Below, piece by piece: positions 1 through 7,846 of a stretch of 64,000 nucleotides of DNA; within the stretch, counting starts at the first letter, position 1, and each line of letters opens with the position of its first letter. The notes beneath the pieces are model-generated. The model ran no database searches. It was not told the origin of the DNA and saw only the letters and a program-made list of their open reading frames with translations. This stretch comes from an uncultured Ruminococcus sp. (GTDB taxonomy: Bacteria > Bacillota > Clostridia > Oscillospirales > Ruminococcaceae), in NCBI GenBank assembly GCA_934474025.1, contig CAKSMF010000001.1:372001-436000 (forward strand). Reading direction: 5' to 3'. Position numbers and translations under genes: made by a program.

Positions 1-1
1 A

Positions 2-1036
2 ACATTTAAAATCATAGGCAAACGTATTTCGTTCGGCGGAGATACTGCACATGACCAGAGAGTATATTATTTTAATCTCAAAGAACTTACAGATAACAAA
101 TTCGGTACTCAGAATCCAGTACCTTTCAGAATGACTTATGATGACATCGGAAGAAGTTTTACTGTTGGTGTACGTTGTAATGGTGTATTCTCTTACAGAA
201 TAAGCGACCCATTGCTTTTTTATACAAATGTATGTGGTAATGTCACCGGTCAGTATACACGTTCAAATATCGACCAACAGTTGAAATCAGAATTTCTTAA
301 TGCACTTAATCCGGCTTTTGCAAAACTTTCACAGGACGGTTTAAGATATGATGAACTTCCATTACACACTGTTGAACTTTCAAATGCTATGGAAAGCGTT
401 CTTTCACCGCAGTGGAGTCAAAAAAGAGGTCTTGAAGTTGTTTCAGTGGCTATAAATTCTGTTACAATTTCAAAAGATGATGAGGAAAGAATAAAGAAAT
501 TTGAAGATACTGCATGGAACAGAGATGCATCTAATGCTGCTGCAATGCTTGTTAATGCTCAGGCTAACGCAATGACTTCCGCTGCAAGTAATCCGAATGG
601 TGCATCAATGGGATTCTATGGAATGAACATGGCTCAGCAAGCCGGAGGTTTAAATGCACAGGCACTTTTCCAGATGGGTGCAAATCAACAAAAGTCTGCT
701 AATTCATGGAAATGTTCGTGCGGAACACAAAATACAGGAAAATTCTGTGCAAATTGTGGTTCGCCAAAGCCTACAGCATCAGGTACATGGAAGTGTTCAT
801 GCGGTGCTGAGAATACAGGAAAATTCTGTGCTGAATGTGGTAAGCCTAAGCCTACATCATCGGGTACATGGAAATGTTCATGTGGTGCAGAAAATACAGG
901 AAAATTCTGTTCAGAATGCGGAAGCCCGAAACCTTCAGAGAAAAAGGTTTTTTCATGTAGTACTTGTGGCTGGACTACTTCTGATGTAAATAATCTTCCC
1001 AAGTTCTGTCCGGAATGTGGGGAACGTATTAAATAA
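2..1036 (+). CDS. SPFH-domain protein with C-terminal zinc ribbons (5' end outside window)
   Basis: The frame is open from base 2, so the gene starts upstream of the window; the first internal ATG is at 131. The visible N-terminal part resembles the SPFH/virion-core-like (YdjI/COG4260) family, cytosolic or membrane-associated scaffold proteins of unclear function. A helical, Ala/Asn/Met-rich stretch follows. The C-terminus is a string of zinc ribbons: three near-identical 27-residue units, each with CSCG and CxxCG pairs, then a divergent fourth with CSTCGW and CPECGE. The Cys pairs suggest structural zinc. The family assignment rests on overall resemblance and is fairly secure; cellular role is unknown. 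Confidence 0.75.
   Translation, partial: TFKIIGKRISFGGDTAHDQRVYYFNLKELTDNKFGTQNPVPFRMTYDDIGRSFTVGVRCNGVFSYRISDPLLFYTNVCGNVTGQYTRSNIDQQLKSEFLNALNPAFAKLSQDGLRYDELPLHTVELSNAMESVLSPQWSQKRGLEVVSVAINSVTISKDDEERIKKFEDTAWNRDASNAAAMLVNAQANAMTSAASNPNGASMGFYGMNMAQQAGGLNAQALFQMGANQQKSANSWKCSCGTQNTGKFCANCGSPKPTASGTWKCSCGAENTGKFCAECGKPKPTSSGTWKCSCGAENTGKFCSECGSPKPSEKKVFSCSTCGWTTSDVNNLPKFCPECGERIK
707..949 (+). repeat. Three tandem 81-bp coding repeats (zinc ribbons)
   Basis: Three in-frame units with an exact 81-bp period begin at the Trp codons at 707, 788 and 869. Each encodes one CSCG...CxxCG zinc ribbon followed by a KPxxSG linker. The nucleotide similarity points to recent internal duplication, so unit number may vary between strains. 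Confidence 0.85.
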
Positions 1037-1050
1037 GTTTATGTATTTGT

Positions 1051-1072
1051 CCTCCCGTGACAAGCGGGGGGA
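1051..1072 (+). terminator. Possible terminator hairpin after the SPFH gene
   Basis: CCTCCCG and CGGGGGG can pair around a 7-nt loop, 15 bases after the stop codon. The following bases are only weakly T-rich, so this may be a weak terminator or a 3'-end stabiliser. Confidence 0.4.
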
Positions 1073-1145
1073 TAAAATTTAAGATGATATTGAAGTTTTT
1101 TATATCAATATATTAATTTATTTGGAATATTATCAGAAAAAGATA

Positions 1146-1176
1146 TTGATAAAAAATATAGAATGTAAAGTATAAT
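1146..1176 (+). promoter_or_regulatory. Candidate glmS promoter
   Basis: TTGATA and TATAAT separated by 19 bp, about 120 bases upstream of glmS. The spacer is long, so this is tentative. The leader of 1177-1297 is AT-rich and I see no glmS ribozyme core in it. Confidence 0.35.
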
Positions 1177-1297
1177 AGTAAATTATATTACTTATATATC
1201 TTAGAAAATGAAGAAACTGAACATACAGCAATTTTGATTTAGTAAAATTCTATTATTAAGCAATTAATAAAATATTTTTATAAACGGAGGAAAAATT

Positions 1298-3136
1298 ATG
1301 TGTGGAATAGTAGGCTTTATAGGAAGTAAACAAGCAGCTCCGATACTGCTTGATGGTCTTTCAAAGCTTGAATACAGAGGATATGATTCTGCTGGAATTG
1401 CAGTTCGTGACGGAGAAAAAGAAACAGAAATCATAAAAGCTAAAGGTAAATTGAATGTTCTTAAAAAAATGACCAATGACGGTGATGCAATAATAGGTTG
1501 TTGCGGTATAGGTCAGACAAGGTGGGCAACTCATGGTGAACCTTCTACTTTAAATGCTCACCCGCATTCAAGTGATGACGGCAATGTTATAGGAGTTCAT
1601 AACGGAATTATTGAAAATTATCAGGAACTTAAAGAAAAGCTTTCTAAAAAAGGATATACCTTTAAATCTCAGACCGATACAGAAGTTGCTATAAAACTCA
1701 TAGATTATTATTATAAAAAATACAATCTGGGTGCTGTTGATGCAATTGCCCGTGCTATGATGAGAATAAGAGGTTCTTATGCTTTTGCTGTTATGTTCAA
1801 GGACTGTCCGTCTGAAATTTACACAGCACGCAAGGAAAGTCCTATGATTATAGGTATTTCTGACGGCGAAACATATGTGGCATCTGATGTTCCGGCGATT
1901 CTTAAATATACAAGAAACGTTTACTATATAGACAATATGGAAATAGCAAAGCTTGATAAAGGTAGTATAACTTTTTATAATATAGACCGTGAAGAAATTC
2001 AGAAAGAACCTACTGAAATTAAATGGGACGCTAAATTAGCTGAAAAATGTGGTTATGAACATTTTATGTTAAAGGAAATCCATGAACAGCCGAAAGTTAT
2101 TCGTGATACAATCAATTCTGTTGTTAAGGACGGAAAAATAAATTTCAATGAAATTGGTCTCAGTGATGATGAAATAAAAGAACTTAATCAGATATATATT
2201 GTTGCGTGTGGTTCAGCCTATCATGTGGGAATGGCTGTACAATATGTTATTGAAAATTTAACTTCACTTTCTGTAAGAGTTGAACTTGCTTCCGAATTCC
2301 GTTACAGAAAAATGAAACTTGTTAAGAATAGTCTTGTAATAATAATAAGTCAGTCCGGAGAAACAGCAGACAGTCTCGCTGCACTCAGAGAGGCAAAAAA
2401 ATGCGGAATAAAAACTTTAGGTATAGTTAATGTAGTTGGTTCATCGATTGCACGTGAAGCGGATAATGTATTTTATACACTTGCCGGTCCTGAAATTTCC
2501 GTTGCTACAACTAAAGCTTACAGTACACAACTTATAGCAGGCTATTTGCTTGCAATAAAATTTGCTGTTGCAAGAGAAGAAATGACTCCTGAAATCTGTT
2601 CTGAAATGATTGACGAACTTTATAAAATTCCGGATAAGATAAACAGAATTTTTGAAGACAAGGAACGTATACAATGGTTTGCGAATAAGCTTGCCAGCAC
2701 TAAAGATGTATTTTTTATCGGACGTGGCATTGATTATGCGATAAGTCTTGAGGGAAGCCTTAAAATGAAAGAAATAAGTTATATTCATTCTGAGGCGTAT
2801 GCTGCCGGTGAACTCAAACACGGTCCTATTAGTCTTATCGAGGACGGGGTATTTGTTATAAGTATACTTACACAGCCGGATTTATACGAAAAAACAGTAA
2901 GCAATATGGTTGAAGTCAAGAGCCGTGGGGCATCACTTATGGGACTTACAACTTATGGTAATTATAATATAGAAGATACTGCTGACTTTACTGTGTATAT
3001 TCCACAGACAAACCCGCTTTTTGCCGGAAGCCTTTCTGTAATACCGTTGCAGTTATTGGGATACTATGTATCTGTTGCAAAGGGATATGACGTTGATAAA
3101 CCGAGAAATCTTGCAAAGAGCGTTACAGTAGAATAA
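1298..3136 (+). CDS. glmS: Glutamine-fructose-6-phosphate aminotransferase (isomerizing)
   Basis: Makes glucosamine-6-phosphate from fructose-6-phosphate and glutamine, the entry step to UDP-GlcNAc for peptidoglycan. The 612-residue length is normal. MCGIVG at the start gives the N-terminal nucleophile Cys2 of the class II glutaminase domain, followed by the YRGYDSAG segment. Two SIS sugar-isomerase domains follow, with SQSGET near residue 352 and HGPISLI near 507. The start is fixed by the Cys2 requirement and by a GGAGG site 7 bases upstream. It is monocistronic, ending in a strong hairpin. In many Firmicutes glmS carries a self-cleaving ribozyme leader; none is visible here, so control may differ. 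Confidence 0.97.
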   Translation: MCGIVGFIGSKQAAPILLDGLSKLEYRGYDSAGIAVRDGEKETEIIKAKGKLNVLKKMTNDGDAIIGCCGIGQTRWATHGEPSTLNAHPHSSDDGNVIGVHNGIIENYQELKEKLSKKGYTFKSQTDTEVAIKLIDYYYKKYNLGAVDAIARAMMRIRGSYAFAVMFKDCPSEIYTARKESPMIIGISDGETYVASDVPAILKYTRNVYYIDNMEIAKLDKGSITFYNIDREEIQKEPTEIKWDAKLAEKCGYEHFMLKEIHEQPKVIRDTINSVVKDGKINFNEIGLSDDEIKELNQIYIVACGSAYHVGMAVQYVIENLTSLSVRVELASEFRYRKMKLVKNSLVIIISQSGETADSLAALREAKKCGIKTLGIVNVVGSSIAREADNVFYTLAGPEISVATTKAYSTQLIAGYLLAIKFAVAREEMTPEICSEMIDELYKIPDKINRIFEDKERIQWFANKLASTKDVFFIGRGIDYAISLEGSLKMKEISYIHSEAYAAGELKHGPISLIEDGVFVISILTQPDLYEKTVSNMVEVKSRGASLMGLTTYGNYNIEDTADFTVYIPQTNPLFAGSLSVIPLQLLGYYVSVAKGYDVDKPRNLAKSVTVE

Positions 3137-3142
3137 TAAAAT

Positions 3143-3178
3143 GCACCCTTTGAAATACAAAACTTTTTCAAAGGGTGC
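3143..3178 (+). terminator. glmS terminator
   Basis: A perfect 13-bp stem (GCACCCTTTGAAA and its complement) with a 10-nt loop lies just after the glmS stop, followed by TTAATTAAT. Confidence 0.8.
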
Positions 3179-3189
3179 TTAATTAATAT

Positions 3190-3222
3190 AAAAAAATAAG
3201 CACTCGATTAAATCGAATGCTT
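3190..3222 (-). terminator. Terminator of the tRNA operon
   Basis: On the minus strand, AAGCATTCGAT pairs with ATCGAGTGCTT (one G-U) and is followed by A and a run of seven T. It sits just past tRNA-Cys and is convergent with the glmS terminator. Confidence 0.85.
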
Positions 3223-3227
3223 TAGAG

Positions 3228-3298
3228 AGGCGCCACCCAGATTTGAACTGGGGATCAGGGTGTTGCAGACCCACGCCTTACCACTTGGCTATAGCGCC
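3228..3298 (-). tRNA. tRNA-Cys (GCA)
   Basis: Folds as a 71-nt cloverleaf without CCA. The acceptor GGCGCTA pairs with TGGCGCC (one G-U), the anticodon loop is CTGCAAC, and the discriminator base is U73, the Cys identity element. CCA is not encoded, unlike in the three upstream tRNAs, so CCA addition by nucleotidyltransferase is needed. It is the last gene of the operon. Confidence 0.95.
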
Positions 3299-3302
3299 TT
3301 AT

Positions 3303-3378
3303 TGGAGCGGATTACGAGGCTCGAACTCGCTACCTCCACCTTGGCAAGGTGGCGCTCTACCAGATGAGCTAAATCCGC
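3303..3378 (-). tRNA. tRNA-Gly (GCC)
   Basis: A 76-nt cloverleaf including encoded CCA. The acceptor GCGGATT pairs with AATCCGC, the anticodon loop TTGCCAA reads GCC, and the discriminator is U. Third gene of the four-tRNA operon. Confidence 0.96.
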
Positions 3379-3381
3379 ATA

Positions 3382-3458
3382 TGGCGACCTGGAAGAGACT
3401 CGAACTCTCGACCTCTGCCGTGACAGGGCAGCGTTCTAACCAACTGAACTACCAGGCC
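3382..3458 (-). tRNA. tRNA-Asp (GTC)
   Basis: A 77-nt cloverleaf including encoded CCA. The acceptor GGCCTGG pairs with CCAGGTC, the anticodon loop CTGTCAC reads GTC, and the discriminator is G. Second gene of the operon. Confidence 0.96.
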
Positions 3459-3462
3459 ATTG

Positions 3463-3538
3463 TGGTGGGGACTACAGGGCTCGAACCTGTGACCCTCTGC
3501 TTGTAAGGCAGATGCTCTCCCAGCTGAGCTAAACCCCC
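3463..3538 (-). tRNA. tRNA-Val (TAC)
   Basis: A 76-nt cloverleaf including encoded CCA. The acceptor GGGGGTT pairs with AGTCCCC, the anticodon loop CTTACAA reads TAC, and the discriminator is A. It is the first gene after the promoter. Confidence 0.96.
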
Positions 3539-3579
3539 ACGCATTTGTTTTGTCGTTGTTGTTCCCTGACGACTATTAT

Positions 3580-3608
3580 ATTATATCACAACTTTTTCGA
3601 TTTGTCAA
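3580..3608 (-). promoter_or_regulatory. Promoter of the tRNA operon
   Basis: A perfect consensus TTGACA (3608-3603), 17-bp spacer and TATAAT (3585-3580) lie about 40 bases upstream of tRNA-Val. A second TATAAT overlaps at 3580-3575. Fits strong stable-RNA transcription. Confidence 0.9.
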
Positions 3609-3668
3609 CCCTTTTTTGAAAATTTTTTTGAAAATTCTTAAAAACTTTTTAAACACCTGTATTTCGGC

Positions 3669-3702
3669 AAAAAGAGAGGGCGGAGGTGCATTAAGCACCC
3701 CC
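3669..3702 (-). terminator. Terminator of the EF-G-like gene
   Basis: On the minus strand GGGGGTGC and GCACCTCC pair around TTAAT about 10 bases after the stop; a pyrimidine-rich tract ending in TTTTT follows. Confidence 0.65.
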
Positions 3703-3711
3703 TATATTGAA

Positions 3712-5772
3712 TTAATTTTCTGAATTAACTAATGAAATTACTTCTGCAAGAAGATTTGATGGCAATTGTTCATAGCGTTCAAATTTAAGAGTGAAACTTC
3801 CCATACCTCTTGTGACTTGGCGTATGTATAGTGCAAAGTCATGCATTTCACGCATAGGAACTTCTGCTTGAATTGTAGTTATACCATGAGTAACAGGTTC
3901 CATACCGAGAACTCTGCCACGACGTTTATTAAGTTCGCCCATAATGTCACCTGTGTTTTCGTCCGGAGCAGTGACCTTGAGTTCGCCGACAGGCTCAAGC
4001 ATAACAGGGTCAGCCTGACGTAATCCCTCTTTATATGCGATTGATGCAGCTGTTTTGAATGCCATTTCCGATGAGTCAACAGGGTGATAAGAACCGTCAA
4101 CAAGAATTGCTTTCAGTCCAACAACCGGACAGCCGGCTAAAACTCCCTTTTTAACTGAATCTTCAAGACCCTTCTGAACAGCAGGGAAGTAATTCTTAGG
4201 AACTGCTCCACCGAACACTTTTTCTTCAAAAACAAGTGTATCACTTACGCAAGGTTCAAACTCAATCCATACATGACCATACTGACCATGACCGCCGGAC
4301 TGTTTTTTGTGTTTGCCTTCAACTTTAACCTTTTTGCGAATAGTTTCTTTGTATGCTATTTTCGGAACAGTAAGATTTACATCAACACCAAATTTATTTT
4401 TAAGTTTAGCAACAGCCACTTCAATATGCTGTTCGCCTAAACCGCTTAAAATTTGTTCTTTTGTGTTTTCGTCCTGACAGTATGTCAAAGTGGGGTCTTC
4501 TTCTGTTATTCTCTGCATACTTGCAGAAATCTTTGATTCATCGCCCTGAGCTTTAGCCTTGACAGCCATTGAATAACAAGGTTTTGGAAAATCCATAGCT
4601 TCAAATGTAACTATTCTTGAACTATCACAAAGAGTATCACCAGTGTTTGCAGAAATCTTTGATGCAACAACTATATCACCGGCACAAGCTTCATTGACAT
4701 CAATTTGTTTTTTGCCGAGAAGAGTATAAAGTTTACCGATTTTTTCAGAATTTCCGGTAACAGAATTTATCACTTCACTGTTAGGGGAAAGCTTTCCTGA
4801 CATAACACGTATAAATGACATTTTACCTACAAACGGGTCTGCAACTGTTTTGAAAACGTATGCTGACATTGGTTCTGAAACGTCGCATTTAACTTCAGAA
4901 ATTTCTGTAGTTTCTGTTTCGTCAGGGGAGGGAAGAAGCAGTTCTATTTCTTTAAGAAGCATATCTATTCCGGCAAGTTCCATAGCAGATGTACAAACAA
5001 CAGGTGTAATAATACCTCTGTTCATACCATCGTGAATACCGTCAACAAGTTCTTTTTGAGTAAATTCTTCACCTTCAAAGAATTTTTCCATAAGTTCGTC
5101 AGAAGTTTCAGCAACGGCTTCTGAAACAGCAGCTATAAGTCCGTCAATACGATACTCAAATTTTTCTGAAATTTCAGCATTAGGCATATCAGTTTCGACA
5201 GCATTTCCGTTTGCGTCATACTTGTAAGCTTTCATTTCTATAAGGTTGACGTATGAAACAATTTTACCATTGCTGATTACCGGAACAACAACAGGGCATA
5301 CGGTAGGACCGAAAACTGTTTTCAATTCAGTAAGGACGTTAAAGAAATTAGCGTCTTTGTCGTCAATTTTCGTGACAACAAACATTTTTGATTTATTTTG
5401 TTTTTCTGCTTCATTATAAGCCTTGCGTGTGCCGACTTTTACGCCGGATTTTGCAGAAACCGTAATCATTACAGTATCAGAAGCACGGATACCTTCAATC
5501 ATTTCAGAAGCAAAGTCAAAGAGCCCTGGGGTATCAAGCAGATTTATTTTATAGTCATTATATTCAAATGATGCAAGAGATGTTCCTATTGAAATACCCC
5601 TTTTAATTTCTTCGGGGTCATAGTCACAAATGGTTGTACCGTCAGCAGTTTTACCCAGACGGTCAGAAGCTCCCGCTTTGTAAAGGATAGCATCTGCAAG
5701 AGAAGTCTTACCAGAACCGTTGTGACCGGCAAGAGCAATATTTCTTATTTTGGTAACATCATAATCTTTCAT
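3712..5772 (-). CDS. Elongation factor G-like translational GTPase
   Basis: A 686-residue EF-G-family GTPase of the FusA2/EF-G-like type, which is separate from the main fusA; its exact role on the ribosome is not settled for the family. G1 is GHNGSGKT (16-23), G3 is DTPG (80-83), and G4 is TKID (134-137) instead of the usual NKxD. Domains II to V follow, ending in the EF-G C-terminal fold (VTRGMGSF). An upstream ATG at 5850 would add 26 residues, but the ATG at 5772 has an AGGAG site and the expected N-terminus. Own promoter and terminator; no str-operon genes are nearby, which supports a paralog. Confidence 0.88.
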   Translation of the reverse strand: MKDYDVTKIRNIALAGHNGSGKTSLADAILYKAGASDRLGKTADGTTICDYDPEEIKRGISIGTSLASFEYNDYKINLLDTPGLFDFASEMIEGIRASDTVMITVSAKSGVKVGTRKAYNEAEKQNKSKMFVVTKIDDKDANFFNVLTELKTVFGPTVCPVVVPVISNGKIVSYVNLIEMKAYKYDANGNAVETDMPNAEISEKFEYRIDGLIAAVSEAVAETSDELMEKFFEGEEFTQKELVDGIHDGMNRGIITPVVCTSAMELAGIDMLLKEIELLLPSPDETETTEISEVKCDVSEPMSAYVFKTVADPFVGKMSFIRVMSGKLSPNSEVINSVTGNSEKIGKLYTLLGKKQIDVNEACAGDIVVASKISANTGDTLCDSSRIVTFEAMDFPKPCYSMAVKAKAQGDESKISASMQRITEEDPTLTYCQDENTKEQILSGLGEQHIEVAVAKLKNKFGVDVNLTVPKIAYKETIRKKVKVEGKHKKQSGGHGQYGHVWIEFEPCVSDTLVFEEKVFGGAVPKNYFPAVQKGLEDSVKKGVLAGCPVVGLKAILVDGSYHPVDSSEMAFKTAASIAYKEGLRQADPVMLEPVGELKVTAPDENTGDIMGELNKRRGRVLGMEPVTHGITTIQAEVPMREMHDFALYIRQVTRGMGSFTLKFERYEQLPSNLLAEVISLVNSEN

Positions 5773-5821
5773 GTCAAATTCTCCTCTGGAATTAATTGTA
5801 CAGTACAAACTGCATGAGATA

Positions 5822-5850
5822 ATTATATAACTTTTTTGTGCAAATTGCAA
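5822..5850 (-). promoter_or_regulatory. Promoter of the EF-G-like gene
   Basis: TTGCAA (5850-5845), 17 bp, TATAAT (5827-5822), about 50 bases before the ATG. The TTGCA motif recurs three times in the -35 area, which may be chance or a binding site. Confidence 0.6.
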
Positions 5851-5884
5851 TAGTGCAAATTTAATTTCTACATTTTATATTATT

Positions 5885-7417
5885 TTAGTGCAGTTTATTT
5901 GTGAATATTGCATAACATTTTTTATGTGGAAGTTCAAAGGATTTAAAATTCAAACCGGCGAATATTCCGAAATACATCACCCCCCAGAGAATAACAAAGA
6001 TAATTATTTCTAAAATAGTATTGTCACCTCCTCCTAATATGCGTATAAGAAGTTCAACTGTACCCATGGTTAAAAATGAATAAATCACCGGAACAGCTAT
6101 TATTCTGAATGGTTTGAAAGGAGTTCCGGTATGTTTCATTACTTTAATGAATCTTGCACAGTTTCCTATTATGTTGCTTGAATAATATGATGCTACTATT
6201 CCATAAAAGCCAAGTTTAGGAACTAATATCAATACTACCGAAATTCTTACAGCATATTCAGCCAAATAGTTTAATGATGAAAAGCCTTGTAATCCCATTC
6301 CTTTTATTAAAGCTTCGAGAATGATTTCCATATATATAAATGGTACAACTGGTGCAATAATTGTTATCATTTTGCCGGCAAGAACTCCGCCACCCATGAT
6401 GTTTCCGATATTGCTTCCAAAACGCATAAGCACAGCAGATGCAAATATTGCAAATATTAGTGTATATTTTGTAAGGCGTTCTGTAAGACTTCTTATGCGT
6501 TCTTTGTTTCCGGACGCTGTAGCCCTTGCGGATTCGCTGACTATTATTCCAGACATCGAACACAGCACAACTGACGGAAAAAATAATGTCGGAATTACAA
6601 TTGCTTCAAATATTCCGAAACGGCTTAAAGCTTCGTTTATGGAATCACCGCTTTGTCGTAAGCAAATAGGAATCAATGCATCATTTGTACTGCTTAAAGC
6701 TGATGTTAAAATACTTCCTGCCATTATCGGAAAAGCATAGGTCATATATTTTCTGAAATTAAGAGAACACTTTCCAAGGCACTTATCATAGTGTCTGAAA
6801 AAAACTATCAGGCAATACACCAAAGAAAATATATTTCCGGCGATAATTCCGGCTATCATTATTCTGCATACTGAATTTTCATCTGGATTTGTTGCAGTAA
6901 GAGTCATGATAACTATAATAAGTGATTTTATAATAAATTCAATTATATCTCCCGTTGCTGATACTGAGGCTTTACGGCAGGCATTGAAATATCCCTTGAA
7001 ACACGAGGCAACAGCTCCGGAAATCAATGCCAATGGCATGAATTTAATTGATTCAGTCATTTTTGCACCGCTGAAAAACTTGTTACTTAAAGGTTCAGCA
7101 AATACAAATATTACTACTGAAACAGTAATGCTCAGCATAAGACAAAGTTTTATTCCGTGTGCAAGGATTTTGTTTGGATTGGAATTATTCTTTCCCATTT
7201 CTTCAGAAACAAGACGGCTTGTGCATAAAAAGGCGTTACCATTTGAAAGTATTCCGGCAAGTCCTAAGAATGACCCCATAAGCGTAAGTATGCCGATAGC
7301 TGATGCTCCGAGCTGTCGTGTTATAAAAACATTTAATAATAACGCTGAAGTGTCAAGAAACAACTGCATGAATGTTAATAATATAGTATCTTTTATCAGT
7401 CTGTTTTTGAAAAACAT
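5885..7417 (-). CDS. SpoVB-like polysaccharide/lipid flippase (MOP superfamily)
   Basis: A 510-residue integral membrane protein with about 12-14 hydrophobic segments, resembling the polysaccharide biosynthesis/SpoVB branch of the MATE/MOP exporters, which flip lipid-linked precursors of peptidoglycan or other surface polymers. The N-terminal helix contains the GASAIGILTLM and FLGLAGILSNG type segments common in SpoVB-like proteins. The start at 7417 has a GGGAGGGCG site; an in-frame ATG at 7480 has none. The gene lies upstream of the EF-G-like gene with a 112-bp gap and is divergent from the XRE regulator, which could control it. The substrate is not readable from sequence. Confidence 0.8.
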   Translation of the reverse strand: MFFKNRLIKDTILLTFMQLFLDTSALLLNVFITRQLGASAIGILTLMGSFLGLAGILSNGNAFLCTSRLVSEEMGKNNSNPNKILAHGIKLCLMLSITVSVVIFVFAEPLSNKFFSGAKMTESIKFMPLALISGAVASCFKGYFNACRKASVSATGDIIEFIIKSLIIVIMTLTATNPDENSVCRIMIAGIIAGNIFSLVYCLIVFFRHYDKCLGKCSLNFRKYMTYAFPIMAGSILTSALSSTNDALIPICLRQSGDSINEALSRFGIFEAIVIPTLFFPSVVLCSMSGIIVSESARATASGNKERIRSLTERLTKYTLIFAIFASAVLMRFGSNIGNIMGGGVLAGKMITIIAPVVPFIYMEIILEALIKGMGLQGFSSLNYLAEYAVRISVVLILVPKLGFYGIVASYYSSNIIGNCARFIKVMKHTGTPFKPFRIIAVPVIYSFLTMGTVELLIRILGGGDNTILEIIIFVILWGVMYFGIFAGLNFKSFELPHKKCYAIFTNKLH

Positions 7418-7501
7418 AAACGCCCTCCCTTGTTTCTGATATAGTAACATTTTATGGAGGAAGTCCGCATTTAATGACAAACTATATACTATTATTCATT
7501 G

Positions 7502-7578
7502 CAACTGTAATATTTGCTTAAATATTGCAAAAAGCAACCAACAGTTGACAAATTGTAAAGTCTGATTGATTGCTTTTT
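7502..7578. promoter_or_regulatory. Interleaved inverted repeats in the divergent control region
   Basis: CAACTGT (7502-7508) matches ACAGTTG (7541-7547), and AAAAAGCAA (7529-7537) matches TTGCTTTTT (7570-7578). The second arm overlaps the -35 box of the regulator promoter. The placement suits an operator for the XRE protein, but this is inference. Confidence 0.4.
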
Positions 7579-7598
7579 GAGTGTGTCCATGATAGAAT
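7570..7598 (+). promoter_or_regulatory. Native promoter of the XRE regulator
   Basis: TTGCTT, 17 bp, TAGAAT, followed by an AGGAGG site and the original ATG at 7633. Confidence 0.65.
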
Positions 7599-7659
7599 GG
7601 TTACAGTAAAAAAACTACAGGAGGTATTTAATATGATACTTGCAGACAAAATCATTCAA

Positions 7660-7846
7660 CAAAACTTTGAATCTCCTGCTTCTTTAAGTGGCGGACATTG
7701 TAAAACTGCAGTGGGAGCGGAAAGAATTGGTATCTCACACTGACATGAAATCAATCCGCTTGACAGATTCTTCAAAATATGATATACTGAATATGACATT
7801 ATAAGTCAGGGAGGTCATGGACAGAATGCCCTGTGGATTGAAATAG
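7660..7846 (+). mobile_element. 187-bp non-autonomous IS200/IS605-like element, copy 1
   Basis: Twelve mismatches and no indels relative to 33200-33386 (about 94% identity). It sits directly 3' of TTCAA (7655-7659), and its removal restores the XRE reading frame. No target duplication or terminal inverted repeat is seen. Features in order are a palindrome near the left end (imperfect in this copy), AGTGGGAG...CTCACACT, a promoter at 7760-7788, an SD (AGGGAGG) with a 9-codon frame, and CAGGG...CCCTG near the right end. Site-specific insertion without duplication, and palindromes near the tips, are properties of IS200/IS605 elements. The family assignment is inference; no transposase is present. 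Confidence 0.75.
7760..7788 (+). promoter_or_regulatory. Promoter carried by element copy 1
   Basis: TTGACA, 17 bp, TATACT inside the element, reading towards its right end and into the XRE frame. In copy 2 the -35 box has decayed to TTTACA. Confidence 0.75.

Noticed and set aside
707..949. CRISPR-like array
   Set aside because: Period is 81 bp with no unique spacers, and the repeats are in frame within the zinc-ribbon protein.
685..1002. Antisense and alternate frames over the 81-bp repeats
   Set aside because: They are open only because the repeat period is a multiple of three; no SD or family match.
1037..1297. glmS ribozyme in the leader
   Set aside because: The conserved ribozyme core and pairing elements are not visible; the leader is plain AT-rich sequence.
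3243..3506. Plus-strand reading frame of 87 codons
   Set aside because: It lies across four well-folded tRNA genes on the opposite strand and has no SD.
7660..7846. Terminal-inverted-repeat MITE with target duplication
   Set aside because: The tips do not form an inverted repeat and the exact junctions leave no duplicated host bases.
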